This document shows, piece by piece, positions 25,928 through 34,437 of a DNA stretch of 64,000 nucleotides. The notes beneath the pieces are model-generated. The model saw only the letters and a program-made list of their open reading frames with translations. It searched no databases and was not told the DNA's origin. Source of the DNA: Aromatoleum toluolicum (GTDB lineage Bacteria; Pseudomonadota; Gammaproteobacteria; Burkholderiales; Rhodocyclaceae); the NCBI RefSeq assembly GCF_012911005.2, contig NZ_WTVS01000002.1, positions 1 to 64,000 of the forward strand, read 5' to 3'. The translations under genes were made by a program, and so were the position numbers. Numbering within the stretch: the stretch's first letter is position 1; each line of letters opens with the position of its first letter.

Positions 25928-26491
25928 TCAGTTGAAACCGGGCGCGAAATCCGCCTGCGCGGCCTCGCCCTCGCCGACCGGCGGGCGCGCGCGCACCGCG
26001 GCCAGTATCCCCGCAAGGAGCTCCGCCGGGGGCGGCGGACAGCCCGGCACGGTGACGTCGACCGGGATCACGTTCGCCACGCCGCCGCAGCTCGCATAGC
26101 TCTCGCCGAAGATGCCGCCGTTGCGGCCGCAGTCCCCGACCGCGACGACCAGCTTCGGCGCCGGCGTCGCGTCGTAAGTGCGCCGCAGCGCGACCTCCAT
26201 GTGGCGCGACACCGGTCCGGTGACGAGCAGCATGTCGGCATGGCGCGGGCTGGCGACGAAGCGGATGCCGAGGCCCTCGATGTTGTAGTAGGGGTTGTTC
26301 AGCGCATTGATCTCGAGCTCGCAGCCGTTGCACGACCCGGCATCGACGTGCCGGATTGCCAGCGCGCGGCCGAGGATGGCGAGGAGCTCGTCATGGATCA
26401 GGTGCGCGGGGCGGCGCGCGCCCACCAGCGGTTCGGGCGGCGGCTCGGTCACACGGCCGCGGCGCGCGACGTATTTCAGGATGTGCCACAT
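25928..26491 (-). CDS. hyfI: Hyf/NuoB-like 20-kDa FeS subunit
   Basis: A 187-residue subunit homologous to NuoB/HycG/HyfI. It keeps the four cysteines that bind the proximal [4Fe-4S] cluster: C54 and C57 (SCNGCELEI), C121 (VGDCGRNGG) and C151 (VPGCPPPP). Its start overlaps the large-subunit stop by one base (TAATG). It is the last gene of the operon and contacts the large subunit at the membrane surface. Confidence 0.93.
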   Translation of the reverse strand: MWHILKYVARRGRVTEPPPEPLVGARRPAHLIHDELLAILGRALAIRHVDAGSCNGCELEINALNNPYYNIEGLGIRFVASPRHADMLLVTGPVSRHMEVALRRTYDATPAPKLVVAVGDCGRNGGIFGESYASCGGVANVIPVDVTVPGCPPPPAELLAGILAAVRARPPVGEGEAAQADFAPGFN

Positions 26492-28035
26492 TACAGATCC
26501 TGCCCCGAATAGCTGAGATTGAAGGACTTGTTGATCAGCGGGAAGTCCGGAACGATGTTGCCGATGATCGCGTGCTCGAGCACCGGCCAGTTCTGCCACG
26601 ACGGATCGTGGCAGTGGCAGCGCGCGATGCGCCCCTGCGCGTTGGTTTCCAGTGCGACGAACACTTCGCCCCGCCAGCCCTCGACCCAGCCGGCGCCGAC
26701 GCCGTCCCGCGTCGCGAGGGCCGGCTCGTGGAACGCGCCGCCCGGCAGCCCGGCGACCAGCGCGTCGATCATCCGCAGCGACGCGAAGCACTCCTCGAAG
26801 CGCATCGCCACGCGCGCCGCGACGTCGCCGTTGCGATGCGTGCAGGCCGTGACCGCGAGGCCGTCGTAGGGCGGCCACGGGAAGTCCGCGCGCAGGTCGG
26901 CCGACTGCCCGCTCGCCCGTCCGGCAAGCCCGGTCAGCCCCAGGCGCTGGGCGAGTTCCGGCGTGACCCGGCCGGTCGTTACGAGACGGTCCTGCAGCCC
27001 GGCGTGCTCGTCGTAGATGTCCTTCAGCTCGGCGACTTCGCGCGCGATGTCTTCGACCTGGCGGCGCAGTTTCGTGCAGGCGTCCGCGTCGAGATCGCGC
27101 GCGACCCCGCCGGGACGGACGCCGTCCATCATCAGGCGGTGGCCGAAGCATTCGCGGTTCAGGCGCAGCCAGTCCTCGCGCAGGCGCGAGAACTGCGCGA
27201 GGGCGAAGCCGAACGCGGCGTCGTTGCCGAGCGCGCCGAGGTCGCCGAGGTGATTCGCGACACGCTCGCGCTCGAGCATCAGCGCGCGCAGCCACACCGC
27301 GCGCTCGGGGGCCTTCGCCCCGACCAGCGATTCCGCCGCCATCGCGTAGGCCCACGCGTACGCGACGGTGCTGTCGCCCGACACCCGCCCGGCGAGGCGC
27401 GCGCCCTCGTCGGTGTCCATTCCCATGAAGCGGCGCTCGATGCCCTTGTGCTTGTAGCCGAGCCGCTCCTCGAGCCGCAGCACCTTCTCGCCGACCACCG
27501 AGAAGCGGAAATGCCCCGGTTCGATCGTGCCGGCATGCACCGGCCCGACCGGGATCTCGTGCACGCCGTCGCCTTCGACGGTAACGAAGGGGTAGGCATC
27601 GGCCTGCGCCTCGAAGCGTTCCTGGCCGGTGTTGTCGAGGCGCAGCGGGAAATAGTCCGCCGGCCACGCGCCGTGACGCAGCCACGGACGGCCGTCGCCC
27701 GCATCCTCGGCCTCGATCCCGACCAGATCGCGCGCGGCGCGCTGCATGCGGATCGCGGCGGGGAAGAAGCGCGAGATGTCCGGGTAGGCCGGCTTGCCCG
27801 CATCCAGGCCCAGCTTTGCCCACAGCAGTCCGTCCGCGCTCGCGTACGCCGCCGACACCGAGAAGCCGTCACCCGCGGCGCGCTCGTCGCTGCCCCACAG
27901 GCTCACGAGCCGCCCCTTCGCCTCCGCCACGGCCAGCGCCAGCGCGCTCCACTGCGCGCCATGCACCCGTGCGGCGAAGATCGGCACGGGGGCGTCGAGC
28001 CGTTCGAAGCGGCAATCCAGTCCGAAAACGTCCAT
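26491..28035 (-). CDS. hyfG: Hyf/NuoCD-like large subunit lacking NiFe cysteines
   Basis: A 514-residue fusion of a NuoC-like (residues 1-120) and a NuoD/hydrogenase-large-like domain (130-514). It has the family segment GYKHKGIERRF. The N-terminal NiFe motif RxCGxC reads RVSGDS (217-222), so both cysteines are serine. The C-terminal DPCxxC position reads NLSYSG (506-511), again without cysteine. The protein therefore cannot hold a NiFe centre. It resembles the Ehr (energy-converting hydrogenase related) complexes. Only the neighbouring NuoB-like subunit binds FeS. Its start lies two bases after the hyfF stop. Confidence 0.9.
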   Translation of the reverse strand: MDVFGLDCRFERLDAPVPIFAARVHGAQWSALALAVAEAKGRLVSLWGSDERAAGDGFSVSAAYASADGLLWAKLGLDAGKPAYPDISRFFPAAIRMQRAARDLVGIEAEDAGDGRPWLRHGAWPADYFPLRLDNTGQERFEAQADAYPFVTVEGDGVHEIPVGPVHAGTIEPGHFRFSVVGEKVLRLEERLGYKHKGIERRFMGMDTDEGARLAGRVSGDSTVAYAWAYAMAAESLVGAKAPERAVWLRALMLERERVANHLGDLGALGNDAAFGFALAQFSRLREDWLRLNRECFGHRLMMDGVRPGGVARDLDADACTKLRRQVEDIAREVAELKDIYDEHAGLQDRLVTTGRVTPELAQRLGLTGLAGRASGQSADLRADFPWPPYDGLAVTACTHRNGDVAARVAMRFEECFASLRMIDALVAGLPGGAFHEPALATRDGVGAGWVEGWRGEVFVALETNAQGRIARCHCHDPSWQNWPVLEHAIIGNIVPDFPLINKSFNLSYSGQDL

Positions 28036-28037
28036 CG

Positions 28038-29492
28038 TCAGCCTCCGATCATCAGGGCCGCCTGCCGGTACCAGCCGTCGAGGTAGGGCGGGATGTAAAG
28101 CCCGAGCATCAGGGCGAGCCCGAGATGGACGAACACCGGCAGCAGCGCCGGCGGGTGGGCGAGCGGGCGCAGCGAGGTCTCGCCGAACACCATCGGCTGC
28201 ACGCGGCCGAAGATCGCCGCGAACGCGACGCCCAGCGCGACCAGCAGGAAGGGCGTGGCCCACGGCGCTTCGCGCATCGCGGTCGTCAGGATCAGGAACT
28301 CGCTCGCAAACACGCCGAAGGGCGGCATGCCGAGGATCGCCAGCGAGCCGAGCATCAGGCCCCAGCCGACCGTCGGACTCACTTTCAGCAGACCGCGGAT
28401 GTCCTCCATCGCCTGCGAACCGGCCTTCTGCGCGGCGTGGCCGACGGCGAAGAAGATCGCCGACTTCACCAGCGCATGCACGGTCATGTGCAGCAGCCCG
28501 GCGAAGTTCGCGATCGGGCCGCCCAGGCCGAAGGCGAAGGTCATCAGGCCCATGTGCTCGATCGACGAATACGCGAACATGCGCTTGACGTCGCGCTGGC
28601 GCGACAGGAAGAAGGCCGCGACGACGACCGTGACGAGGCCGAAGCCGATCATCATGCGCCCCGGCAGACCGTTCGCGAGCGCCCCGTCGGCGAGCACCTT
28701 GCAACGCAGCACCGCGTACAGCGCGACGTTCAGCAGCAGGCCCGACAGCACCGCCGAGATCGGCGTCGGGCCTTCCGCGTGCGCGTCCGGCAGCCAGTTA
28801 TGCACCGGCACCAGGCCCACCTTCGTGCCGTAGCCGAGGAGCAGGAAGACGAAGGCGAGCGACAGGATCTCGGGGTCGAGCAGATGCTTGGACTGGGCCA
28901 GGTGCGTCCACAGCAGCGCCTCGTCGCCGCCGCCGATCGCGCGCTCGGCGGCGAGGTAGAGCAGGATCGTGCCGAACAGCGCCTGCGCGATGCCCACGCC
29001 GCACAGGATGAAGTACTTCCACGCCGCCTCCAGGCTCGCCGGCGTGCGATACACCGACACCAGCAGCACGGTCGTGAGCGTCGCCGCCTCCATCGCCACC
29101 CACAGGATGCCGAGGTTGTTGGTCGTCAGCGCGACCAGCATCATGCCGTTGAACAGCTGGTACATGCTGTGGAACAGCCGCATGCGACCGGGGGTCATCT
29201 TGCCGTGGTCGCGCTCGATGCGCATGTAGGGGCGCGAGAACAGCGAAGTCGTGAAGCCGACGAAGGCGGTCAGCGTGACGAGGAAGACGTTGAGCGGATC
29301 GACGAAGAACCACTCGCCCCACGCCGTGAGCGGCCCGTCGCGCACGACGATCGCCGTGAGCCAGACGGACGCGGCGAGGGTGAGCAGGCTCATCGCGGCG
29401 TTGAGGTCTCCCGCCCGCTCGCGGTCGCCCCACAGCGCGAGCAGCACGCCGCCGAGCAGCGGAAACGCGAGGACGAAGAGGAGCGGATCCAT
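28038..29492 (-). CDS. hyfF: HyfF/NuoN-like antiporter subunit
   Basis: A 484-residue polytopic membrane protein of the Mrp-antiporter/NuoL-M-N fold, expected to move protons or sodium. Key charged positions are visible in YGTKVGLVPVHNWLPDAHAE, a broken-helix segment with Lys, and SIEHMGLMTFAFG. It overlaps the hyfE stop by one base. It is one of two antiporter-like subunits in the complex. Confidence 0.93.
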   Translation of the reverse strand: MDPLLFVLAFPLLGGVLLALWGDRERAGDLNAAMSLLTLAASVWLTAIVVRDGPLTAWGEWFFVDPLNVFLVTLTAFVGFTTSLFSRPYMRIERDHGKMTPGRMRLFHSMYQLFNGMMLVALTTNNLGILWVAMEAATLTTVLLVSVYRTPASLEAAWKYFILCGVGIAQALFGTILLYLAAERAIGGGDEALLWTHLAQSKHLLDPEILSLAFVFLLLGYGTKVGLVPVHNWLPDAHAEGPTPISAVLSGLLLNVALYAVLRCKVLADGALANGLPGRMMIGFGLVTVVVAAFFLSRQRDVKRMFAYSSIEHMGLMTFAFGLGGPIANFAGLLHMTVHALVKSAIFFAVGHAAQKAGSQAMEDIRGLLKVSPTVGWGLMLGSLAILGMPPFGVFASEFLILTTAMREAPWATPFLLVALGVAFAAIFGRVQPMVFGETSLRPLAHPPALLPVFVHLGLALMLGLYIPPYLDGWYRQAALMIGG

Positions 29493-30151
29493 CAGTCTTC
29501 CTTCAGCTTTTCGAGGTGGCGGATGTCCAGGCTGTCGAACTGCTCGCGGATCTGGAACATGAACACGCCGAGGATCAGGATGCCGACCAGCACGTCGAAC
29601 GCGATGCCCAGCTCGACGATCATCGGCATACCGCTGGTCGCCGCGGTGGCCGCGAAAAACAGGCCGTTCTCCATCGACAGGAAGCCGATCACCTGCGGCA
29701 CCGCCTTCGCGCGCACGATCATCATCAGGAAGGACAGCAGCACGCACGCGAGCGCGATGCCGAGCGTGCCGCGCGCGATCGAGGTCGACAGCCCCGCGAT
29801 CGGCGCCGCCAGATTGAACGCGAAGATCACCAGCACGATGCCGATCAGCATCGTCGTCGGGATGTTGAACAGGGTCTCGACGTCCCAGCGCACGTTGAGG
29901 CGCAGGATCACGCGGTGCAGCAGGATGGGGATCAGCACCACCTTGAGCACGAAGGTCAGCGCCGCGGAGAAGTACAGGTGGTGCTGGCCGGTGAGATAGC
30001 CGACGATCAACGTCGCCGCGGCCAGCGCCGCCCCCTGCAGCGTGAACAGGTGGATCAGCGTCAGGATGCGGCGCTGCGCGATCATCGCGAACGCGAGCAC
30101 GAGCAGCACGACCGCGAAGAGGTTGATCGACTGGGAAAGCAAACTCGTCAT
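29492..30151 (-). CDS. hyfE: HyfE-like membrane subunit
   Basis: A 219-residue protein with about seven membrane helices, related to HyfE (its N-terminal part resembles NuoK-like helices: MIAQRRILTLIHLFTLQGAA). It ends with a charged cytoplasmic tail (REQFDSLDIRHLEKLKED). I start at the ATG at 30151, close to the hyfC stop; an upstream start inside hyfC would add only seven residues. Confidence 0.9.
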   Translation of the reverse strand: MTSLLSQSINLFAVVLLVLAFAMIAQRRILTLIHLFTLQGAALAAATLIVGYLTGQHHLYFSAALTFVLKVVLIPILLHRVILRLNVRWDVETLFNIPTTMLIGIVLVIFAFNLAAPIAGLSTSIARGTLGIALACVLLSFLMMIVRAKAVPQVIGFLSMENGLFFAATAATSGMPMIVELGIAFDVLVGILILGVFMFQIREQFDSLDIRHLEKLKED

Positions 30152-30152
30152 C

Positions 30153-31100
30153 TCAGGCCCCCAGCAGCACATGCACCAGCAACGCGATCACCGCGAGCAG
30201 GAAGGCCGTCGCGAGGAACTCCGGCACGCGGAACAGGCGCATCTTCGCGTTGATCGTCTCGATCAGCGCGAGCAGCACGCCGCCGACCGCGAGCTTCACC
30301 ACCAGCATCGGGATCGCGAACAGGATCGCAATCGGCGTCCCCGCCTCGGCCACGCCCCACGGCACGAACAGTGCGAGGCCGATGCACGAATACGCGAACA
30401 GCTTCAGCGACGCGGCCCATTCGACCAGTGCCAGATGGCGCCCCGAGTATTCGAGGATCAGCGCCTCGTGGATCATCGTCAGCTCAAGGTGGGTGGCCGG
30501 GTTGTCCACCGGCACGCGCGCGTTCTCCGCCAGCGACACCATCGTGAACGCGACGCCCGCCACCGCCAGGCTCGGATAGATCGCGAACGGCTGGTGCGCG
30601 AGCGTTTCGACGATCATCGCGAGCGAAGTCGACTGCGTGATCAGCGAGGCCGAGAACAGCACCATCAGCAGCGCCGGCTCGGCGAGGAAGCCGATCAGCA
30701 TCTCGCGCCGCGCGCCGAGCGTGCCGAACGAGGTGCCGATGTCCATCGCCGCGAGCGAGATGAATACGCGCGCGAGCGCGAACAGGCCGACCAGCGCGAT
30801 CGCGTCGGCCGCGGGCGCCAGCGGCAGGTCGGTCGACAGCGTCGGCGCGATGCCGCACGCGAGCGCCATGCAGCCGAACATGATGTAGGGCGCGACGCGG
30901 AAGATCGGCGTTGCGTGCTCGGCGACGACCGATTCCTTGTTGAACAGCTTGTGCAGCACGCGATAGGGCTGCAGCAGGCCCGGCGCGCGCCGCCCCTGCA
31001 GCCACGCCCGCCACTGGTTCACCCACCCCGTCAGCAAGGGCGCCAGCGCCAGCGCGAGGGCAATGGCGAGGAGTTGCGCGAACAGGCCGACGATGCTCAT
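30153..31100 (-). CDS. hyfC: HyfC/NuoH-like membrane subunit
   Basis: A 315-residue NuoH-family subunit, which anchors the soluble arm to the membrane domain. Conserved loops are visible (QPYRVLHKLFNKESVV, SLAENARVPVDNPATHLELT, EYSGRHLALVEWA), carrying the acidic residues of the family. It overlaps hyfB by four bases (ATGA), so translation is coupled. Confidence 0.94.
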   Translation of the reverse strand: MSIVGLFAQLLAIALALALAPLLTGWVNQWRAWLQGRRAPGLLQPYRVLHKLFNKESVVAEHATPIFRVAPYIMFGCMALACGIAPTLSTDLPLAPAADAIALVGLFALARVFISLAAMDIGTSFGTLGARREMLIGFLAEPALLMVLFSASLITQSTSLAMIVETLAHQPFAIYPSLAVAGVAFTMVSLAENARVPVDNPATHLELTMIHEALILEYSGRHLALVEWAASLKLFAYSCIGLALFVPWGVAEAGTPIAILFAIPMLVVKLAVGGVLLALIETINAKMRLFRVPEFLATAFLLAVIALLVHVLLGA

Positions 31101-33097
31101 GATTTCACCACCAGCAGCAGGACCATCAGGGTCACGAAGCTGTACAGCAGGTAGATCGCGATGCGCCCCTGCTGCAGCCGCCCGACGCCGCGCGCGATGA
31201 GGGACGTGAGGCGCGCGACCGGCAGGTACAGCCAGTGCCAGAAATGGTCCTCGATCGTGACGCGGTAGTGCGGTTTCGCGTCGAACGGCGACGGCAGCTC
31301 GCGGCGCATGCGGAAGAAGGGCTCGAAGATCTGGCGGATCGGCTGGCCGAAGCCCTCGGCCGTATCCTGCATGCGCGCGGTCTGCGCCGGAAAGCCGCAG
31401 TCCCACGCCGGGGCGCGGCGCAGGCGCCCGTGATAGAGCTTGCGCACGAGCACCGCCGTGAGCAGCACCGCGAGGCTCACGACGCCGAGGAACACCAGCG
31501 GACCGTAACTCGCGCGGTCGATGGAGCTCGGCGACAACAGCAGCCAGCCGTTCGCGCGCACCGTGTCGGCAATGCCGCCGCCGACCAGCAGCCGCGTGAC
31601 CCGGTCGATCAGGCCGATGACCTGCACCGGGAAGAGCCCCAGCAGCACGCAGCCCGCGCCGAGCCACACGAGACCAGCACGTTCGAGCGGGGACGCCGGG
31701 TGCGCGTCGGCGAGCTTCGGCTCGCGCGGCTGGCCGAGGAAGATCACGCCGAAGAACTTCACCATCGTGTAGCCGGCCAGCGCAGCCACCAGCGCAATAC
31801 CCGCCGCGAGCACCGGCACCAGCATGTTGAGGAAGGAGTCCGGCAGCCCCGTCGTGAACAGGAAGCTCTGCAGCAGCAGCCATTCCGACACGAAGCCGGA
31901 GAACGGCGGCAGGCCCGAACTCGCCAGCACGCCGACGAGCGACAGCCACGCCACCCACGGCATGCGCCGCATCAGGCCGCCGAGCTTGCCGAGGCTGCGC
32001 TCGCCGGTCGCGTGCAGCACCGAGCCGGTCGCGAGGAACAGCAGGCTCTTGAAGAAGGCATGGCCGAGGACGTGGTACAGCGCCGCTGTCAGCGCCAGCG
32101 CGGACAGCGCCTTCATCCCGTAGGCGTTGAACAGCACGCCGAGGCCGATGCCGACGAAGAGCAGGCCGATGTTCTCGATCGACGAATACGCGAGCAGGCG
32201 CTTCATGTCCGTCTGCACCGCGCTGAACACCACGCCGTACAGCGCGGTCGCGAGGCCCACCGCCATGAGCAGCACGCCCCACCACCACTGCTGCGCGCCG
32301 AGCAGGTCGAAGCTCACGCGCAGCAGGCCGTAGATCGCCGTTTTCAGCATCACGGCGCTCATCAGCGCGGACACCGGCGACGGCGCCGCCGGATGGGCCT
32401 CCGGCAGCCACACATGCAGCGGCAGGATGCCGGCCTTCGCGCCGAAGCCCACGGTCGCAAGCAGGAAGGCCGCTGAGGCCCACAGCGGCGACAGCGACTG
32501 CGCGCGCATGTTGGCGAAGGTGTAGTCGCCGGTGTTGGCCTGCAGCACGCCGAAGCACAGCAGGATCCCAAGCGCGCCGATATGGGCGATGAGCAGGTAC
32601 AGGAAACCCGCCTCGCGGATCGCCGGCACGCGATGGTTCGCGGTGACGAGGAAGAACGAGGACAGCGCCATCGTCTCCCACATCACCATGAAGGCGTAGG
32701 CGTCGTCGGCCAGCACGACCAGCGCCATGCTGGCGAGGAAGAGATGGTACTCGAGGCACATCAGCCCGGGCGGCGTGCCCTCGCCGTGACGGAAATAGCC
32801 CGCGGCGAAGATCGAGATGCCGAAGGCGATCGCGCCGATCACGAGCAGGAAGAAGGCCGACAGCCCGTCGAGCCGCAGGTGGAAAGGCAGGTCCGGCAGG
32901 CCCAGCGCGAGCACCGCGGTTTCCGGGGTGCCGAGCAGCCCGGCGACGGCGAACCCCGCAAGCGCCACCGCCAGCACGGCCCCGGCCGGAAACAGCACGC
33001 GGGCGACGAACGCGGTGTTGCGCAGTGCGCCGATCCCGGCGACCCCCAGCGCGAGCCAGCCCGCGATGACGATCAGGATCCAGTCGAGAACCAGCAC
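31097..33097 (-). CDS. hyfB: HyfB/NuoL-like antiporter subunit
   Basis: The first gene of the operon codes for a 666-residue NuoL-type proton-conducting subunit (FGAKAGILPLHVWLPEAHPA with the Lys of the broken helix, SSIENIGLLFVGIGLG) with an extended C-terminal part (RAPAWDCGFPAQTARMQDTA) typical of HyfB. I start at the GTG at 33097 behind GGGGGAGG; a longer frame to 33145 has no ribosome site. The promoter lies in the AT-rich gap shared with the divergent ribbon-helix-helix gene. Confidence 0.93.
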   Translation of the reverse strand: MLVLDWILIVIAGWLALGVAGIGALRNTAFVARVLFPAGAVLAVALAGFAVAGLLGTPETAVLALGLPDLPFHLRLDGLSAFFLLVIGAIAFGISIFAAGYFRHGEGTPPGLMCLEYHLFLASMALVVLADDAYAFMVMWETMALSSFFLVTANHRVPAIREAGFLYLLIAHIGALGILLCFGVLQANTGDYTFANMRAQSLSPLWASAAFLLATVGFGAKAGILPLHVWLPEAHPAAPSPVSALMSAVMLKTAIYGLLRVSFDLLGAQQWWWGVLLMAVGLATALYGVVFSAVQTDMKRLLAYSSIENIGLLFVGIGLGVLFNAYGMKALSALALTAALYHVLGHAFFKSLLFLATGSVLHATGERSLGKLGGLMRRMPWVAWLSLVGVLASSGLPPFSGFVSEWLLLQSFLFTTGLPDSFLNMLVPVLAAGIALVAALAGYTMVKFFGVIFLGQPREPKLADAHPASPLERAGLVWLGAGCVLLGLFPVQVIGLIDRVTRLLVGGGIADTVRANGWLLLSPSSIDRASYGPLVFLGVVSLAVLLTAVLVRKLYHGRLRRAPAWDCGFPAQTARMQDTAEGFGQPIRQIFEPFFRMRRELPSPFDAKPHYRVTIEDHFWHWLYLPVARLTSLIARGVGRLQQGRIAIYLLYSFVTLMVLLLVVKS

Positions 33098-33169
33098 GCG
33101 CCCTCCCCCGAGGAGTGTGTCATTGCATTCGTATTTGTTGCACACTACATTAATACCAATACTGCTTTC

Positions 33170-33191
33170 AATGTTAATTTAATGTTAATTG
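33170..33191 (+). promoter_or_regulatory. direct repeat in the hyf/RHH divergent promoter
   Basis: Two adjacent copies of AATGTTAATT (33170-33179 and 33181-33190), 11 bases apart, end 20 bases before the ribbon-helix-helix gene. RHH proteins often bind short repeats spaced by one helical turn, so this is an operator candidate. Confidence 0.45.
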
Positions 33192-33210
33192 CCGCAGTCG
33201 CCAACGCGTG

Positions 33211-33396
33211 ATGAAAGAGAATCGAACCGCCCGCCTGACCTTGCTGATCGACCCGGAGAAGAAGAAGCTCTTCGAGGAAATCTGCGCCAGCAAGGACCTG
33301 ACGCCGTCGCAGGTCGTGCGCCGTCTGATCCGTCAGTACGTGCAGGAGAATGCCGGCAACCGGACGCTGCCGGAGTGGCTGAAGGACAACGACTGA
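33211..33396 (+). CDS. ribbon-helix-helix (CopG-like) regulator
   Basis: A 61-residue protein with the RHH arrangement: a beta strand (ARLTLLIDPEKKKLFEEI) then helix-turn-helix (SKDLTPSQVVRRLIRQYVQE). It lacks a toxin partner. It is divergent from hyfB and is the natural candidate to control that operon and itself. A GTG three bases upstream is an alternative start. Confidence 0.85.
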   Translation: MKENRTARLTLLIDPEKKKLFEEICASKDLTPSQVVRRLIRQYVQENAGNRTLPEWLKDND

Positions 33397-33478
33397 GGGG
33401 TGTCGGCCGGCACCGACGCTCGGGACGCCGGACGCACCCCAGTGATCCGTATCCGTGCCCGTGGATGGGGACGCCGCA

Positions 33479-33559
33479 GGGCGGATGAGCCGCGCAGCGG
33501 CGTTATCCGCCGAATGCGAGGCGTGCGAGCATGGCGGAAGGCGCTGCGCTTTTCCGCCC
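33479..33559. repeat. REP/BIME-like double hairpin
   Basis: An 81-bp element bounded by GGGCGGA and TCCGCCC. It contains two hairpins: GGCGGAT...ATCCGCC (33480-33511) and GGCGGAA...TTCCGCC (33534-33558), each with GC-rich inner pairs around CGCAGCG or GCGCTGCGC. Sequences of this kind are scattered in many proteobacterial genomes. It occupies most of the 190-base gap here. Confidence 0.75.
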
Positions 33560-33586
33560 TACGATCCGTTCATGCAACTGGTCTGA

Positions 33587-34435
33587 TCAGGGCACCCGCC
33601 GACGCATGTCGCCCGCCGCCGCCGGGTCGGCCACGCGCGCCGTCACCAGGCCCGGCAACTCCCCCCGGTCGAACACCGGCTGTGGCGCAGCGTATGCGCG
33701 CGGCAAGCCCCAGCGCACCACTTCCATGCGCCCGTCGAGGTGCTCGACGATCGCGGTGCAGCTGTCCACCCAGTCGCCGCAGTTCAGGTAACGCACGCCC
33801 TCGACCTCGCTGTCCGCCGCCCAGTGGATGTGGCCACAGATCACGCCGTCCAGCCCCTTGCGCCGCGTCGCGTGGGCGATCGACGCCTCGAAGTCGAAGA
33901 TGAAATTCACCGCGCGCTTCACCTTCTGCTTCGCGTAGCCCGCCAGCGACCAGTAGCCGGGGCGGCGCAACAGTCGGCGCACGCGCGACAGCCACAGGTT
34001 GATGCGCACCAGCGTGTTGTACGCAACGTCGCCCAGCAGCGCGACCCAGCGGTGATGACGCGTGACCTGGTCGTACTCGTCGCCATGCACGACCCAGTAG
34101 CGGCGGCCGTCGGCGGCCTCATGCACCCACTCGGATTCGACGCGGATGTCGCCGAACGCGATCCCGGCGTACTCGCGCAGCGCCTCGTCGTGGTTGCCCG
34201 GAACGAGGAACACCTTGCACCCCTGGCGCGCGCGCCGCAGCACCTTCTGCACCACGGTGTTCTGCATCACGTCCCACTGGATGCCGCGGTTCATGGCCCA
34301 GAAGTCGATGATATCGCCGACCATGTAGAGGTAGTCCGACGGATGCTCGCGCAGGAAATCGAGCAGCGGCCCCGCCTGGCACGCGCGGGTGCCGAGATGG
34401 ACGTCGGAGATGAAGACGGAACGTACCTGCGGCAT
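33587..34435 (-). CDS. LpxH-like metallophosphoesterase
   Basis: A 282-residue calcineurin-fold phosphoesterase related to UDP-2,3-diacylglucosamine diphosphatase. All metal motifs are present: D11-x-H13 (ISDVHLG), GD41 (VGDIIDFW), GNHDE (80-84), HGDE (117-120) and GHIH (201-204). It is longer than E. coli LpxH (240) because of a C-terminal tail. The upstream glycosyltransferase gene ends two bases before its start, so both may serve one lipid or glycolipid pathway. The exact substrate is uncertain. Confidence 0.88.
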   Translation of the reverse strand: MPQVRSVFISDVHLGTRACQAGPLLDFLREHPSDYLYMVGDIIDFWAMNRGIQWDVMQNTVVQKVLRRARQGCKVFLVPGNHDEALREYAGIAFGDIRVESEWVHEAADGRRYWVVHGDEYDQVTRHHRWVALLGDVAYNTLVRINLWLSRVRRLLRRPGYWSLAGYAKQKVKRAVNFIFDFEASIAHATRRKGLDGVICGHIHWAADSEVEGVRYLNCGDWVDSCTAIVEHLDGRMEVVRWGLPRAYAAPQPVFDRGELPGLVTARVADPAAAGDMRRRVP

Positions 34436-34437
34436 CG

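Noticed and set aside
25928-33097. A true hydrogenase-4 (formate hydrogenlyase)
   Set aside because: The large subunit lacks all four NiFe-binding cysteines, and no ferredoxin-like subunit or formate dehydrogenase is present.
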